Below are positions 39,984 to 52,983 of a stretch of 64,000 nt of DNA, one piece after another. How positions within the stretch are numbered: the stretch's first letter is position 1; each line of letters begins with the position of its first letter. The position numbers and the translations under genes were made by a program. This stretch comes from Alitta virens (Eukaryota; Annelida; Polychaeta; Phyllodocida; Nereididae). Under the pieces are notes generated by a model. That model saw only the letters and a list, made by a program, of their open reading frames with translations. It had not been told where the DNA came from and did no database searches. The stretch lies in NCBI GenBank assembly GCA_932294295.1, contig OW028574.1:28280145-28344144 (forward strand), written 5' to 3'.

Positions 39984-42900
39984 AAGAAAGGTGTGAACAA
40001 GAAACCAAAAAAAGGTGTGAACAACAAACCAAAAAAAAGGTGTGAACAACAAACCAAAAAAGGTGTGAACAACAAACCAAAAAAAGGTGTGAACAACAAA
40101 CCAAAAAAAGGTGTGAACAACAAACCAAAAAAAGGTGTGAACAACAAACCAAAAAAAGGTGTGAACAACAAACCAAAAAAAGGTGTGAACAACAAACCAA
40201 AAAAAATGGGGGAACAACAAACCAAAAAAAAGTGTGAACAACAAACCAAAAAAAGGTGTGAACAACAAACCAAAAAAAGGTGTGAACAACAAACCAAAAA
40301 AAGGTGTGAACAACAGACCAAAAAAAGGTGTGAACAACAAACCAAAAAAAGGTGTGAACAACAAACCAAAAAAAGGTGTGAACAACAAACCAAAAAAAGG
40401 TGTGAACAACAAACCAAAAAAGGTGTGAACAACAAACCAAAAAAGGTGTGAACAACACACCAAAAAAAGGTGTGAACAACAAACCAAAAAAGGTGTGAAC
40501 AACAAACCAAAAAAGGTGTGAACAACAAACCAAAAAAGGTGTGAACAACAAAAAAAGGTGTGAACAACAAACCAAAAAAAGGTGTGAACAACAAACCAAA
40601 AAAGGTGCGAACAACAAACCAAAAAAGGTGCAAACAACAAACCAAAAAAGGTGTGAACAACAAACCAAAAAAAGGTGTGAACAACAAACCAAAAAAAGGT
40701 GTGAACAATAAACCAAAAAAAGGTGTGAACAACAAACCAAAAAAGGTGTGAACAACAAACCAAAAAAAGGTGTGAACAACAAACCAAAAAAAGGTGTGAA
40801 CAACAAACCAAAAAAAGGTGTGAACAACAAACCAAAAAAGGTGTGAACAACAAACCAAAAAAGGTGTGAACAACAAACCAAAAAACGTGTGAACAACAAA
40901 CCAAAAAAGGTGTGAACAACAAAAAAAGGTGTGAACAACAAACCAAAAAAAGGTGTGAACAACAAACCAAAAAAGGTGCGAACAACAAACCAAAAAAGGT
41001 GCGAACAACAAACCAAAAAAGGTGCGAACAACAAACCAAAAAAGGTGCGAACAACAAACCAGAAAAGGTGTGAACAACAAACCAAAAAAAGGTGTGAACA
41101 ACAAACCAAAAAAAGGTGTGAACAACAAACCAAAAAAAGGTGTGAACAACAAACCAAGAAAAGGTGTGAACAACAAACCAAAAAAAGGTGTGAACAACAA
41201 ACCAAAAAAAGGTGTGAACAACAAACCAAAAAAAGGTGGGAACAACAAACCAAAAAAAGGTGTGAACAACAAACCAAAAAAAGGTGTGAACAACAAACCA
41301 AAAAAAGGTGTGAACAACAAACCAAGAAAGGTGTGAACAACAAACCAAAAAAAGGTGTGAACAACAAACCAAAAAAAGGTGTGAACAACAAACCAAAAAA
41401 GGTGTGAACAACAAACCAAAAAAGGTGTGAACAACAAACCAAAAAAGGTGTGAACAACAAACCAAAAAAGGTGTGAACAACAAAAAAAGGTGTGAACAAC
41501 AAACCAAAAAAAGGTGTGAACAACAAACCAAAAAAGGTGCGAACAACAAACCAAAAAAAGGTGGGAACAACAAACCAAAAAAAGGTGTGAACAACAAACC
41601 AAAAAAAGGTGTGAACAACAAACCAAAAAAAGGTGTGAACAACAAACCAAGAAAGGTGTGAACAACAAACCAAAAAAAGGTGTGAACAACAAACCAAAAA
41701 AAAGGTGTGAACAACAAACCAAAAAAGGTGTGAACAACAAACCAAAAAAAGGTGTGAACAACAAACCAAAAAAAGGTGTGAACAACAAACCAAAAAAAGG
41801 TGGGAACAACAAACCAAAAAAAGGTGTGAACAACAAACCAAAAAAAGGTGTGAACAACAAACCAAAAAAAGGTGTGAACAACAAACCAAGAAAGGTGTGA
41901 ACAACAAACCAAAAAAAGGTGTGAACAACAAACCAAAAAAAAGGTGTGAACAACAAACCAAAAAAGGTGTGAACAACAAACCAAAAAAAGGTGTGAACAA
42001 CAAACCAAAAAAAGGTGTGAACAACAAACCAAAAAAAGGTGTGAACAACAAACCAAAAAAAGGTGTGAACAACAAACCAAAAAAAGGTGTGAACAACAAA
42101 CCAAAAAAAATGGGGGAACAACAAACCAAAAAAAAGTGTGAACAACAAACCAAAAAAAGGTGTGAACAACAAACCAAAAAATGGTGTGAACAACAAACCA
42201 AAAAAAGGTGTGAACAACAAACCAAGAAAAGGTGTGAACAACAAACCAAAAAAAGGTGTGAACAACAAACCAAAAAAAGGTGTGAACAACAAACCAAAAA
42301 AAGGTGTGAACAACAAACCAAAAAAAGGTGTGAACAACAAACCAAAAAAAGGTGTGAACAACAAACCAAAAAAAGGTGTGAACAACAAACCAAGAAAGGT
42401 GTGAACAACAAACCAAAAAAAGGTGTGAACAACAAACCAAAAAAAGGTGTGAACAACAAACCAAAAAAAGGTGTGAACAACAAACCAAAAAAAGGTGTGA
42501 ACAACAAACCAAAAAAAGGTGTGAACAACAAACCAAAAAAAGGTGTGAACAACAAACCAAAAAAAATGGGGGAACAACAAACCAAAAAAAAGTGTGAACA
42601 ACAAACCAAAAAAAGGTGTGAACAACAAACCAAAAAATGGTGTGAACAACAAAAAAAGGTGTGAACAACAAACCAAGAAAAGGTGTGAACAACAAACCAA
42701 AAAAAGGTGTGAACAACAAACCAAAAAAAGGTGTGAACAACAAACCAAAAAAAGGTGTGAACAACAAACCAAAAAAAGGTGTGAACAACAAACCAAAAAA
42801 AGGTGTGAACAACAAACCAAAAAAAGGTGTGAACAACAAACCAAGAAAGGTGTGAACAACAAACCAAAAAAAGGTGTGAACAACAAACCAAAAAAAGGTG

Positions 42901-44038
42901 TGAACAACAAACCAAAAAAAGGTGTGAACAACAAACCAAAAAAGGTGTGAACAACAAACCAAAAAAGGTGTGAACAACACACCAAAAAAAGGTGTGAACA
43001 ACAAACCAAAAAAGGTGTGAACAACAAACCAAAAAAGGTGTGAACAACAAAAAAAGGTGTGAACAACAAACCAAAAAAAGGTGTGAACAACAAACCAAAA
43101 AAGGTGCGAACAACAAACCAAAAAAGGTGCGAACAAAAAAACAAAAAAGGTGAACAACAAACCAAAAAAAGGTGTGAACAACAAACCAAAAAAAGGTGTG
43201 AACAACAAACCAAAAAAAGGTGTGAACAACAAACCAAGAAAAGGTGTGAACAACAAACCAAAAAAAGGTGTGAACAACAAACCAAAAAAAGGTGTGAACA
43301 ACCAACCAAAAAAAGGTGTGAACAACAAACCAAAAAAAGGTGTGAACAACAAACCAAAAAAAGGTGTGAACAACAAACCAAAAAAGGTGTGAACAACAAA
43401 CCAAAAAAAGGTGTGAACAACAAACCAAAAAAAGGTGTGAACAACAAACCAAAAAAAGGTGTGAACAACAAACCAAAAAAGGTGTGAACAACAAAAAAAG
43501 GTGTGAACAACAAACCAAAAAAAGGTGTGAACAACAAACCAAAAAAGGTGCGAACAACAAACCAAAAAAGGTGCGAACAACAAACCAAAAAAGGTGCGAA
43601 CAACAAACCAAAAAAGGTGCGAACAACAAACCAGAAAAGGTGTGAACAACAAACCAAAAAAAGGTGTGAACAACAAACCAAAAAAAGGTGTGAACAACAA
43701 ACCAAAAAAAGGTGTGAACAACAAACCAAGAAAAGGTGTGAACAACAAACCAAAAAAAGGTGTGAACAACAAACCAAAAAAAGGTGTGAACAACAAACCA
43801 AAAAAAGGTGGGAACAACAAACCAAAAAAAGGTGTGAACAACAAACCAAAAAAAGGTGTGAACAACAAACCAAAAAAAGGTGTGAACAACAAACCAAGAA
43901 AGGTGTGAACAACAAACCAAAAAAAGGTGTGAACAACAAACCAAAAAAAAGGTGTGAACAACAAACCAAAAAAGGTGTGAACAACAAACCAAAAAAAGGT
44001 GTGAACAACAAACCAAAAAAAGGTGTGAACAACAAACC
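39913..44038 (+). repeat. Copy 2 of the 4,055-bp tandem duplication
   Basis: This is the second copy, in the same orientation. The junction lies in the 71 bp common to both copies (39,913-39,983). I saw no substitution distinguishing the copies at the landmarks compared. The pair is either a recent event or an assembly duplication. Confidence 0.92.
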
Positions 44039-44640
44039 TAAAAAAGGTGTGAACAACAAACCAAAAAAAGGTGTGAACAACAAACCAAAAAAAGGTGTGA
44101 ACAACAAACCAAAAAAAGGTGTGAACAACAAACCAAAAAAAGGTGTGAACAACCAACCAAAAAAAGGTGTGAACAACAAACCAAAAAAAGGTGTGAACAA
44201 CAAACCAAAAAAAGGTGTGAACAACAAACCAAAAAAGGTGTGAACAACAAACCAAAAAAAGGTGTGAACAACAAACCAAAAAAAGGTGTGAACAACAAAC
44301 CAAAAAAAGGTGTGAACAACAAACTAAAAAAGGTGTGAACAACAAAAAAAGGTGTGAACAAGAAACCAAAAAAAGGTGTGAACAACAAACCAAAAAAGGT
44401 GTGAACAACAAACCAAAAAAAGGTGTGAACAACAAACCAAAAAAAGGTGTGAACAACAAACCAAAAAAATGTGTGAACAACAAACCAAAAAAGGTGTGAA
44501 CAACAAAACAAGGTGTGAACAACAAACCAAAAAAAGGTGTGAACAACAAACCAAAAAAGGTGTGAACAACAAACCAAAAAAAGGTGTGAACAACAAACCA
44601 AAAAAAGGTGTGAACAACAAACCTAAAAAAGGTGTGAACA
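44039..44640 (+). repeat. Short segment between two CCTAAA units with private variants
   Basis: This is bounded by CCTAAA units near 44,039 and 44,623. It holds a CCAACC unit near 44,153, a private AAACTAAAAA unit near 44,324 (C to T), an AAGAAACC unit near 44,361, an AATGTGTG unit near 44,469 and an AAAACAAGG unit at 44,509. The last two also occur together near 32,934-32,973, and AATGTGTG occurs in similar context near 47,550. Confidence 0.8.
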
Positions 44641-47600
44641 ACAAACCAAAAAAAAGTGTGAACAACAAACCAAAAAAAGGTGTGAACAACAAACCAAAAA
44701 AAGGTGTGAACAACAAACCAAGAAAGGTGTGAACAACAAACCAAAAAAAGGTGTGAACAACAAACCAAAAAAAAGGTGTGAACAACAAACCAAAAAAAGG
44801 TGTGAACAACAAACCAAAAAAAGGTGTGAACAACAAACCAAAAAAAGGTGTGAACAACAAACCAAAAAAAGGTGTGAACAACAAACCAAAAAAAATGGGG
44901 GAACAACAAACCAAAAAAAAGTGTGAACAACAAACCAAAAAAAGGTGTGAACAACAAACCAAAAAAAGGTGTGAACAACAAACCAAAAAAAGGTGTGAAC
45001 AACAGACCAAAAAAAGGTGTGAACAACAAACCAAAAAAAGGTGTGAACAACAAACCAAAAAAAGGTGGGAACAACAAACCAAAAAAAGGTGTGAACAACA
45101 AACCAAAAAAAGGTGTGAACAACAAACCAAAAAAAGGTGTGAACAACAAACCAAGAAAGGTGTGAACAACAAACCAAAAAAAGGTGTGAACAACAAACCA
45201 AAAAAAAGGTGTGAACAACAAACCAAAAAAGGTGTGAACAACAAACCAAAAAAAGGTGTGAACAACAAACCAAAAAAAGGTGTGAACAACAAACCAAAAA
45301 AAGGTGTGAACAACAAACCAAAAAAAGGTGTGAACAACAAACCAAAAAAAGGTGTGAACAACAAACCAAAAAAAATGGGGGAACAACAAACCAAAAAAAA
45401 GTGTGAACAACAAACCAAAAAAAGGTGTGAACAACAAACCAAAAAATGGTGTGAACAACAAACCAAAAAAAGGTGTGAACAACAAACCAAGAAAAGGTGT
45501 GAACAACAAACCAAAAAAAGGTGTGAACAACAAACCAAAAAAAGGTGTGAACAACAAACCAAAAAAAGGTGTGAACAACAAACCAAAAAAAGGTGTGAAC
45601 AACAAACCAAAAAAAGGTGTGAACAACAAACCAAAAAAAGGTGTGAACAACAAACCAAGAAAGGTGTGAACAACAAACCAAAAAAAGGTGTGAACAACAA
45701 ACCAAAAAAAGGTGTGAACAACAAACCAAAAAAAGGTGTGAACAACAAACCAAAAAAAGGTGTGAACAACAAACCAAAAAAAGGTGTGAACAACAAACCA
45801 AAAAAAGGTGTGAACAACAAACCAAAAAAAATGGGGGAACAACAAACCAAAAAAAAGTGTGAACAACAAACCAAAAAAAGGTGTGAACAACAAACCAAAA
45901 AATGGTGTGAACAACAAACCAAAAAAAGGTGTGAACAACAAACCAAGAAAAGGTGTGAACAACAAACCAAAAAAAGGTGTGAACAACAAACCAAAAAAAG
46001 GTGTGAACAACAAACCAAAAAAAGGTGTGAACAACAAACCAAAAAAAGGTGTGAACAACAAACCAAAAAAAGGTGTGAACAACAAACCAAAAAAAGGTGT
46101 GAACAACAAACCAAGAAAGGTGTGAACAACAAACCAAAAAAAGGTGTGAACAACAAACCAAAAAAAGGTGTGAACAACAAACCAAAAAAAGGTGTGAACA
46201 ACAAACCAAAAAAGGTGTGAACAACAAACCAAAAAAGGTGTGAACAACACACCAAAAAAAGGTGTGAACAACAAACCAAAAAAGGTGTGAACAACAAACC
46301 AAAAAAGGTGTGAACAACAAAAAAAGGTGTGAACAACAAACCAAAAAAAGGTGTGAACAACAAACCAAAAAAGGTGCGAACAACAAACCAAAAAAGGTGC
46401 GAACAAAAAAACAAAAAAGGTGAACAACAAACCAAAAAAAGGTGTGAACAACAAACCAAAAAAAGGTGTGAACAACAAACCAAAAAAAGGTGTGAACAAC
46501 AAACCAAGAAAAGGTGTGAACAACAAACCAAAAAAAGGTGTGAACAACAAACCAAAAAAAGGTGTGAACAACAAACCAAAAAAAGGTGTGAACAACAAAC
46601 CAAAAAAAGGTGTGAACAACAAACCAAAAAAGGTGTGAACAACAAAAAAAGGTGTGAACAACAAACCAAAAAAAGGTGTGAACAACAAACCAAAAAAGGT
46701 GCGAACAACAAACCAAAAAAGGTGCGAACAACAAACCAAAAAAAGGTGTGAACAACAAACCAAAAAAAGGTGTGAACAACCAACCAAAAAAAGGTGTGAA
46801 CAACAAACCAAGAAAAGGTGTGAACAACAAACCAAAAAAAGGTGTGAACAACAAACCAAAAAAAGGTGTGAACAACAAACCAAAAAAAGGTGGGAACAAC
46901 AAACCAAAAAAAGGTGTGAACAACAAACCAAAAAAAGGTGTGAACAACAAACCAAAAAAAGGTGTGAACAACAAACCAAGAAAGGTGTGAACAACAAACC
47001 AAAAAAAGGTGTGAACAACAAACCAAAAAAAAGGTGTGAACAACAAACCAAAAAAGGTGTGAACAACAAACCAAAAAAAGGTGTGAACAACAAACCAAAA
47101 AAAGGTGTGAACAACAAACCTAAAAAAGGTGTGAACAACAAACCAAAAAAAGGTGTGAACAACAAACCAAAAAAAGGTGTGAACAACAAACCAAAAAAAG
47201 GTGTGAACAACAAACCAAAAAAAGGTGTGAACAACCAACCAAAAAAAGGTGTGAACAACAAACCAAAAAAAGGTGTGAACAACAAACCAAAAAAAGGTGT
47301 GAACAACAAACCAAAAAAGGTGTGAACAACAAACCAAAAAAAGGTGTGAACAACAAACCAAAAAAAGGTGTGAACAACAAACCAAAAAAAGGTGTGAACA
47401 ACAAACCAAAAAAGGTGTGAACAACAAAAAAAGGTGTGAACAACAAACCAAAAAAAGGTGTGAACAACAAACCAAAAAAGGTGTGAACAACAAACCAAAA
47501 AAAGGTGTGAACAACAAACCAAAAAAAGGTGTGAACAACAAACCAAAAAAATGTGTGAACAACAAACCAAAAAAGGTGTGAACAACAAAAAAAGGTGTGA

Positions 47601-50600
47601 ACAACAAACCAAAAAAAGGTGTGAACAACAAACCAAGAAAAGGTGTGAACAACAAACCAAAAAAAGGTGTGAACAACAAACCAAAAAAAGGTGTGAACAA
47701 CAAACCAAAAAAAGGTGTGAACAACAAACCAAAAAAAGGTGTGAACAACAAACCAAAAAAAATGGGGGAACAACAAACCAAAAAAAAGTGTGAACAACAA
47801 ACCAAAAAAAGGTGTGAACAACAAACCAAAAAAAGGTGTGAACAACAAACCAAAAAAAGGTGTGAACAACAGACCAAAAAAAGGTGTGAACAACAAACCA
47901 AAAAAGGTGTGAACAACAAACCAAAAAAGGTGTGAACAACAAACCAAAAAAGGTGTGAACAACAAAAAAAGGTGTGAACAACAAACCAAAAAAAGGTGTG
48001 AACAACAAACCAAAAAAGGTGTGAACAACAAACCAAAAAAAGGTGTGAACAACAAACCAAAAAAAGGTGTGAACAACAAACCAAAAAAGGTGTGAACAAC
48101 AAACCAAAAAAGGTGTGAACAACAAACCAAAAAAGGTGTGAACAACAAAAAAAGGTGTGAACAACAAACCAAAAAAAGGTGTGAACAACAAACCAAAAAA
48201 GGTGCGAACAACAAACCAAAAAAGGTGCGAACAACAAACCAAAAAAGGTGTGAACAACAAACCAAAAAAAGGTGTGAACAACAAACCAAAAAAAGGTGTG
48301 AACAACAAACCAAAAAAAGGTGTGAACAACAAACCAAAAAAGGTGTGAACAACAAACCAAAAAAAGCTGTGAACAACAAACCAAAAAAAGGTGTGAACAA
48401 CAAACCAAAAAAAGGTGTGAACAACAAACAAAAAAAGGTGTGAACAACAAACCAAAAAAGGCGTGAACAACAAACCAAAAAACGTGTGAACAACAAACCA
48501 AAAAAGGTGTGAACAACAAAAAAAGGTGTGAACAACAAACCAAAAAAAGGCGTGAACAACAAACCAAAAAAGGTGCGAACAACAAACCAAAAAAGGTGCG
48601 AACAACAAACCAAAAAAGGTGCGAACAACAAACCAAAAAAGGTGCGAACAACAAACCAGAAAAGGTGTGAACAACAAACCAAAAAAAGGTGTGAACAACA
48701 AACCAAAAAAAGGTGTGAACAACAAACCAAAAAAAGGTGTGAACAACAAACCAAGAAAAGGTGTGAACAACAAACCAAAAAAAGGTGTGAACAACAAACC
48801 AAAAAAAGGTGTGAACAACAAACCAAAAAAAGGTGGGAACAACAAACCAAAAAAGGTGTGAACAACAAACCAAAAAAAAGGTGTGAACAACAAACCAAAA
48901 AAAGGTGTGAACAACAAACCAAGAAAGGTGTGAACAACAAACCAAAAAAAGGTGTGAACAACAAACCAAAAAAAGGTGTGAACAACAAACCAAAAAAGGT
49001 GTGAACAACAAACCAAAAAAGGTGTGAACAACAAACCAAAAAACGTGTGAACAACAAACCAAAAAAGGTGTGAACAACAAAAAAAGGTGTGAACAACAAA
49101 CCAAAAAAAGGTGTGAACAACAAACCAAAAAAGGTGCGAACAACAAACCAAAAAAGGTGCGAACAACAAACCAAAAAAGGTGCGAACAACAAACCAAAAA
49201 AAATGGGGGAACAACAAACCAAAAAAAAGTGTGAACAACAAACCAAAAAAAGGTGTGAACAACAAACCAAAAAATGGTGTGAACAACAAACCAAAAAAAG
49301 GTGTGAACAACAAACCAAGAAAAGGTGTGAACAACAAACCAAAAAAAGGTGTGAACAACAAACCAAAAAAAGGTGTGAACAACAAACCAAAAAAAGGTGT
49401 GAACAACAAACCAAAAAAAGGTGTGAACAACAAACCAAAAAAAGGTGTGAACAACAAACCAAGAAAGGTGTGAACAAGAAACCAAAAAAAGGTGTGAACA
49501 ACAAACCAAAAAAAAGGTGTGAACAACAAACCAAAAAAGGTGTGAACAACAAACCAAAAAAAGGTGTGAACAACAAACCAAAAAAAGGTGTGAACAACAA
49601 ACCAAAAAAAGGTGTGAACAACAAACCAAAAAAAGGTGTGAACAACAAACCAAAAAAAGGTGTGAACAACAAACCAAAAAAAATGGGGGAACAACAAACC
49701 AAAAAAAAGTGTGAACAACAAACCAAAAAAAGGTGTGAACAACAAACCAAAAAAAGGTGTGAACAACAAACCAAAAAAAGGTGTGAACAACAGACCAAAA
49801 AAAGGTGTGAACAACAAACCAAAAAAAGGTGTGAACAACAAACCAAAAAAAGGTGTGAACAACAAACCAAAAAAAGGTGTGAACAACAAACCAAAAAAGG
49901 TGTGAACAACAAACCAAAAAAGGTGTGAACAACACACCAAAAAAAGGTGTGAACAACAAACCAAAAAAGGTGTGAACAACAAACCAAAAAAGGTGTGAAC
50001 AACAAACCAAAAAAGGTGTGAACAACAAAAAAAGGTGTGAACAACAAACCAAAAAAAGGTGTGAACAACAAACCAAAAAAGGTGCGAACAACAAACCAAA
50101 AAAGGTGCAAACAACAAACCAAAAAAGGTGTGAACAACAAACCAAAAAAAGGTGTGAACAACAAACCAAAAAAAGGTGTGAACAATAAACCAAAAAAAGG
50201 TGTGAACAACAAACCAAAAAAGGTGTGAACAACAAACCAAAAAAAGGTGTGAACAACAAACCAAAAAAAGGTGTGAACAACAAACCAAAAAAAGGTGTGA
50301 ACAACAAACCAAAAAAGGTGTGAACAACAAACCAAAAAAGGTGTGAACAACAAACCAAAAAACGTGTGAACAACAAACCAAAAAAGGTGTGAACAACAAA
50401 AAAAGGTGTGAACAACAAACCAAAAAAAGGTGTGAACAACAAACCAAAAAAGGTGCGAACAACAAACCAAAAAAGGTGCGAACAACAAACCAAAAAAGGT
50501 GCGAACAACAAACCAAAAAAGGTGCGAACAACAAACCAGAAAAGGTGTGAACAACAAACCAAAAAAAGGTGTGAACAACAAACCAAAAAAAGGTGTGAAC

Positions 50601-52983
50601 AACAAACCAAAAAAAGGTGTGAACAACAAACCAAGAAAAGGTGTGAACAACAAACCAAAAAAAGGTGTGAACAACAAACCAAAAAAAGGTGTGAACAACA
50701 AACCAAAAAAAGGTGGGAACAACAAACCAAAAAAAGGTGTGAACAACAAACCAAAAAAAGGTGTGAACAACAAACCAAAAAAAGGTGTGAACAACAAACC
50801 AAGAAAGGTGTGAACAACAAACCAAAAAAAGGTGTGAACAACAAACCAAAAAAAGGTGTGAACAACAAACCAAAAAAGGTGTGAACAACAAACCAAAAAA
50901 GGTGTGAACAACAAACCAAAAAAGGTGTGAACAACAAACCAAAAAAGGTGTGAACAACAAAAAAAGGTGTGAACAACAAACCAAAAAAAGGTGTGAACAA
51001 CAAACCAAAAAAGGTGCGAACAACAAACCAAAAAAAGGTGTGAACAACAAACCAAAAAAAAGGTGTGAACAACAAACCAAAAAAGGTGTGAACAACAAAC
51101 CAAAAAAAGGTGTGAACAACAAACCAAAAAAAGGTGTGAACAACAAACCAAAAAAAGGTGTGAACAACAAACCAAAAAAAGGTGTGAACAACAAACCAAA
51201 AAAAGGTGTGAACAACAAACCAAAAAAAATGGGGGAACAACAAACCAAAAAAAGTGTGAACAACAAACCAAAAAAAGGTGTGAACAACAAACCAAAAAAT
51301 GGTGTGAACAACAAACCAAAAAAAGGTGTGAACAACAAACCAAGAAAAGGTGTGAACAACAAACCAAAAAAAGGTGTGAACAACAAACCAAAAAAAGGTG
51401 TGAACAACAAACCAAAAAAAGGTGTGAACAACAAACCAAAAAAAGGTGTGAACAACAAACCAAAAAAAGGTGTGAACAACAAACCAAAAAAAGGTGTGAA
51501 CAACAAACCAAGAAAGGTGTGAACAACAAACCAAAAAAAGGTGTGAACAACAAACCAAAAAAAGGTGTGAACAACAAACCAAAAAAAGGTGTGAACAACA
51601 AACCAAAAAAAGGTGTGAACAACAAACCAAAAAAAGGTGTGAACAACAAACCAAAAAAAGGTGTGAACAACAAACCAAAAAAAATGGGGGAACAACAAAC
51701 CAAAAAAAAGTGTGAACAACAAACCAAAAAAAGGTGTGAACAACAAACCAAAAAATGGTGTGAACAACAAACCAAAAAAAGGTGTGAACAACAAACCAAG
51801 AAAAGGTGTGAACAACAAACCAAAAAAAGGTGTGAACAACAAACCAAAAAAAGGTGTGAACAACAAACCAAAAAAAGGTGTGAACAACAAACCAAAAAAA
51901 GGTGTGAACAACAAACCAAAAAAAGGTGTGAACAACAAACCAAAAAAAGGTGTGAACAACAAACCAAAAAAAGGTGTGAACAACAAACCAAGAAAAGGTG
52001 TGAACAACAAACCAAAAAAAGGTGTGAACAACAAACCAAAAAAAGGTGTGAACAACAAACCAAAAAAAGGTGGGAACAACAAACCAAAAAAAGGTGTGAA
52101 CAACAAACCAAAAAAAGGTGTGAACAACAAACCAAAAAAAGGTGTGAACAACAAACCAAGAAAGGTGTGAACAACAAACCAAAAAAAGGTGTGAACAACA
52201 AACCAAAAAAAGGTGTGAACAACAAACCAAAAAAGGTGTGAACAACAAACCAAAAAAGGTGTGAACAACAAACCAAAAAAGGTGTGAACAACAAACCAAA
52301 AAAGGTGTGAACAACAAAAAAAGGTGTGAACAACAAACCAAAAAAAGGTGTGAACAACAAACCAAAAAAGGTGCGAACAACAAACCAAAAAAGGTGCGAA
52401 CAACAAACCAAAAAAGGTGCGAACAACAAACCAAAAAAGGTGCGAACAACAAACCAGAAAAGGTGTGAACAACAAACCAAAAAAAAGGTGTGAACAACAA
52501 ACCAAAAAAGGTGTGAACAACAAACCAAAAAAAGGTGTGAACAACAAACCAAAAAAAGGTGTGAACAACAAACCAAAAAAAGGTGTGAACAACAAACCAA
52601 AAAAAGGTGTGAACAACAAACCAAAAAAAGGTGTGAACAACAAACCAAAAAAAATGGGGGAACAACAAACCAAAAAAAAGTGTGAACAACAAACCAAAAA
52701 AAGGTGTGAACAACAAACCAAAAAATGGTGTGAACAACAAACCAAAAAAAGGTGTGAACAACAAACCAAGAAAAGGTGTGAACAACAAACCAAAAAAAGG
52801 TGTGAACAACAAACCAAAAAAAGGTGTGAACAACAAACCAAAAAAAGGTGTGAACAACAAACCAAAAAAAGGTGTGAACAACAAACCAAAAAAAGGTGTG
52901 AACAACAAACCAAAAAAAGGTGTGAACAACAAACCAAGAAAGGTGTGAACAACAAACCAAAAAAAGGTGTGAACAACAAACCA
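44641..52983 (+). repeat. Mosaic satellite segment built from modules seen elsewhere
   Basis: Landmark order matches other parts of the window piecewise: 45.2-46.5 kb with 29.4-30.6 kb (offset 15,862 bp) and with 52.5-53.7 kb (offset 7,279 bp), 48.5-49.0 kb with 26.6-27.0 kb (offset 21,972 bp), and 49.5-51.0 kb with 36.0-37.5 kb (offset 13,532 bp). AGCTGTG appears once, near 48,366. Near 51,250 the AAGTGTG unit after a five-G unit has one fewer A than usual. No gene, transposon or unique sequence is present. Confidence 0.82.
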
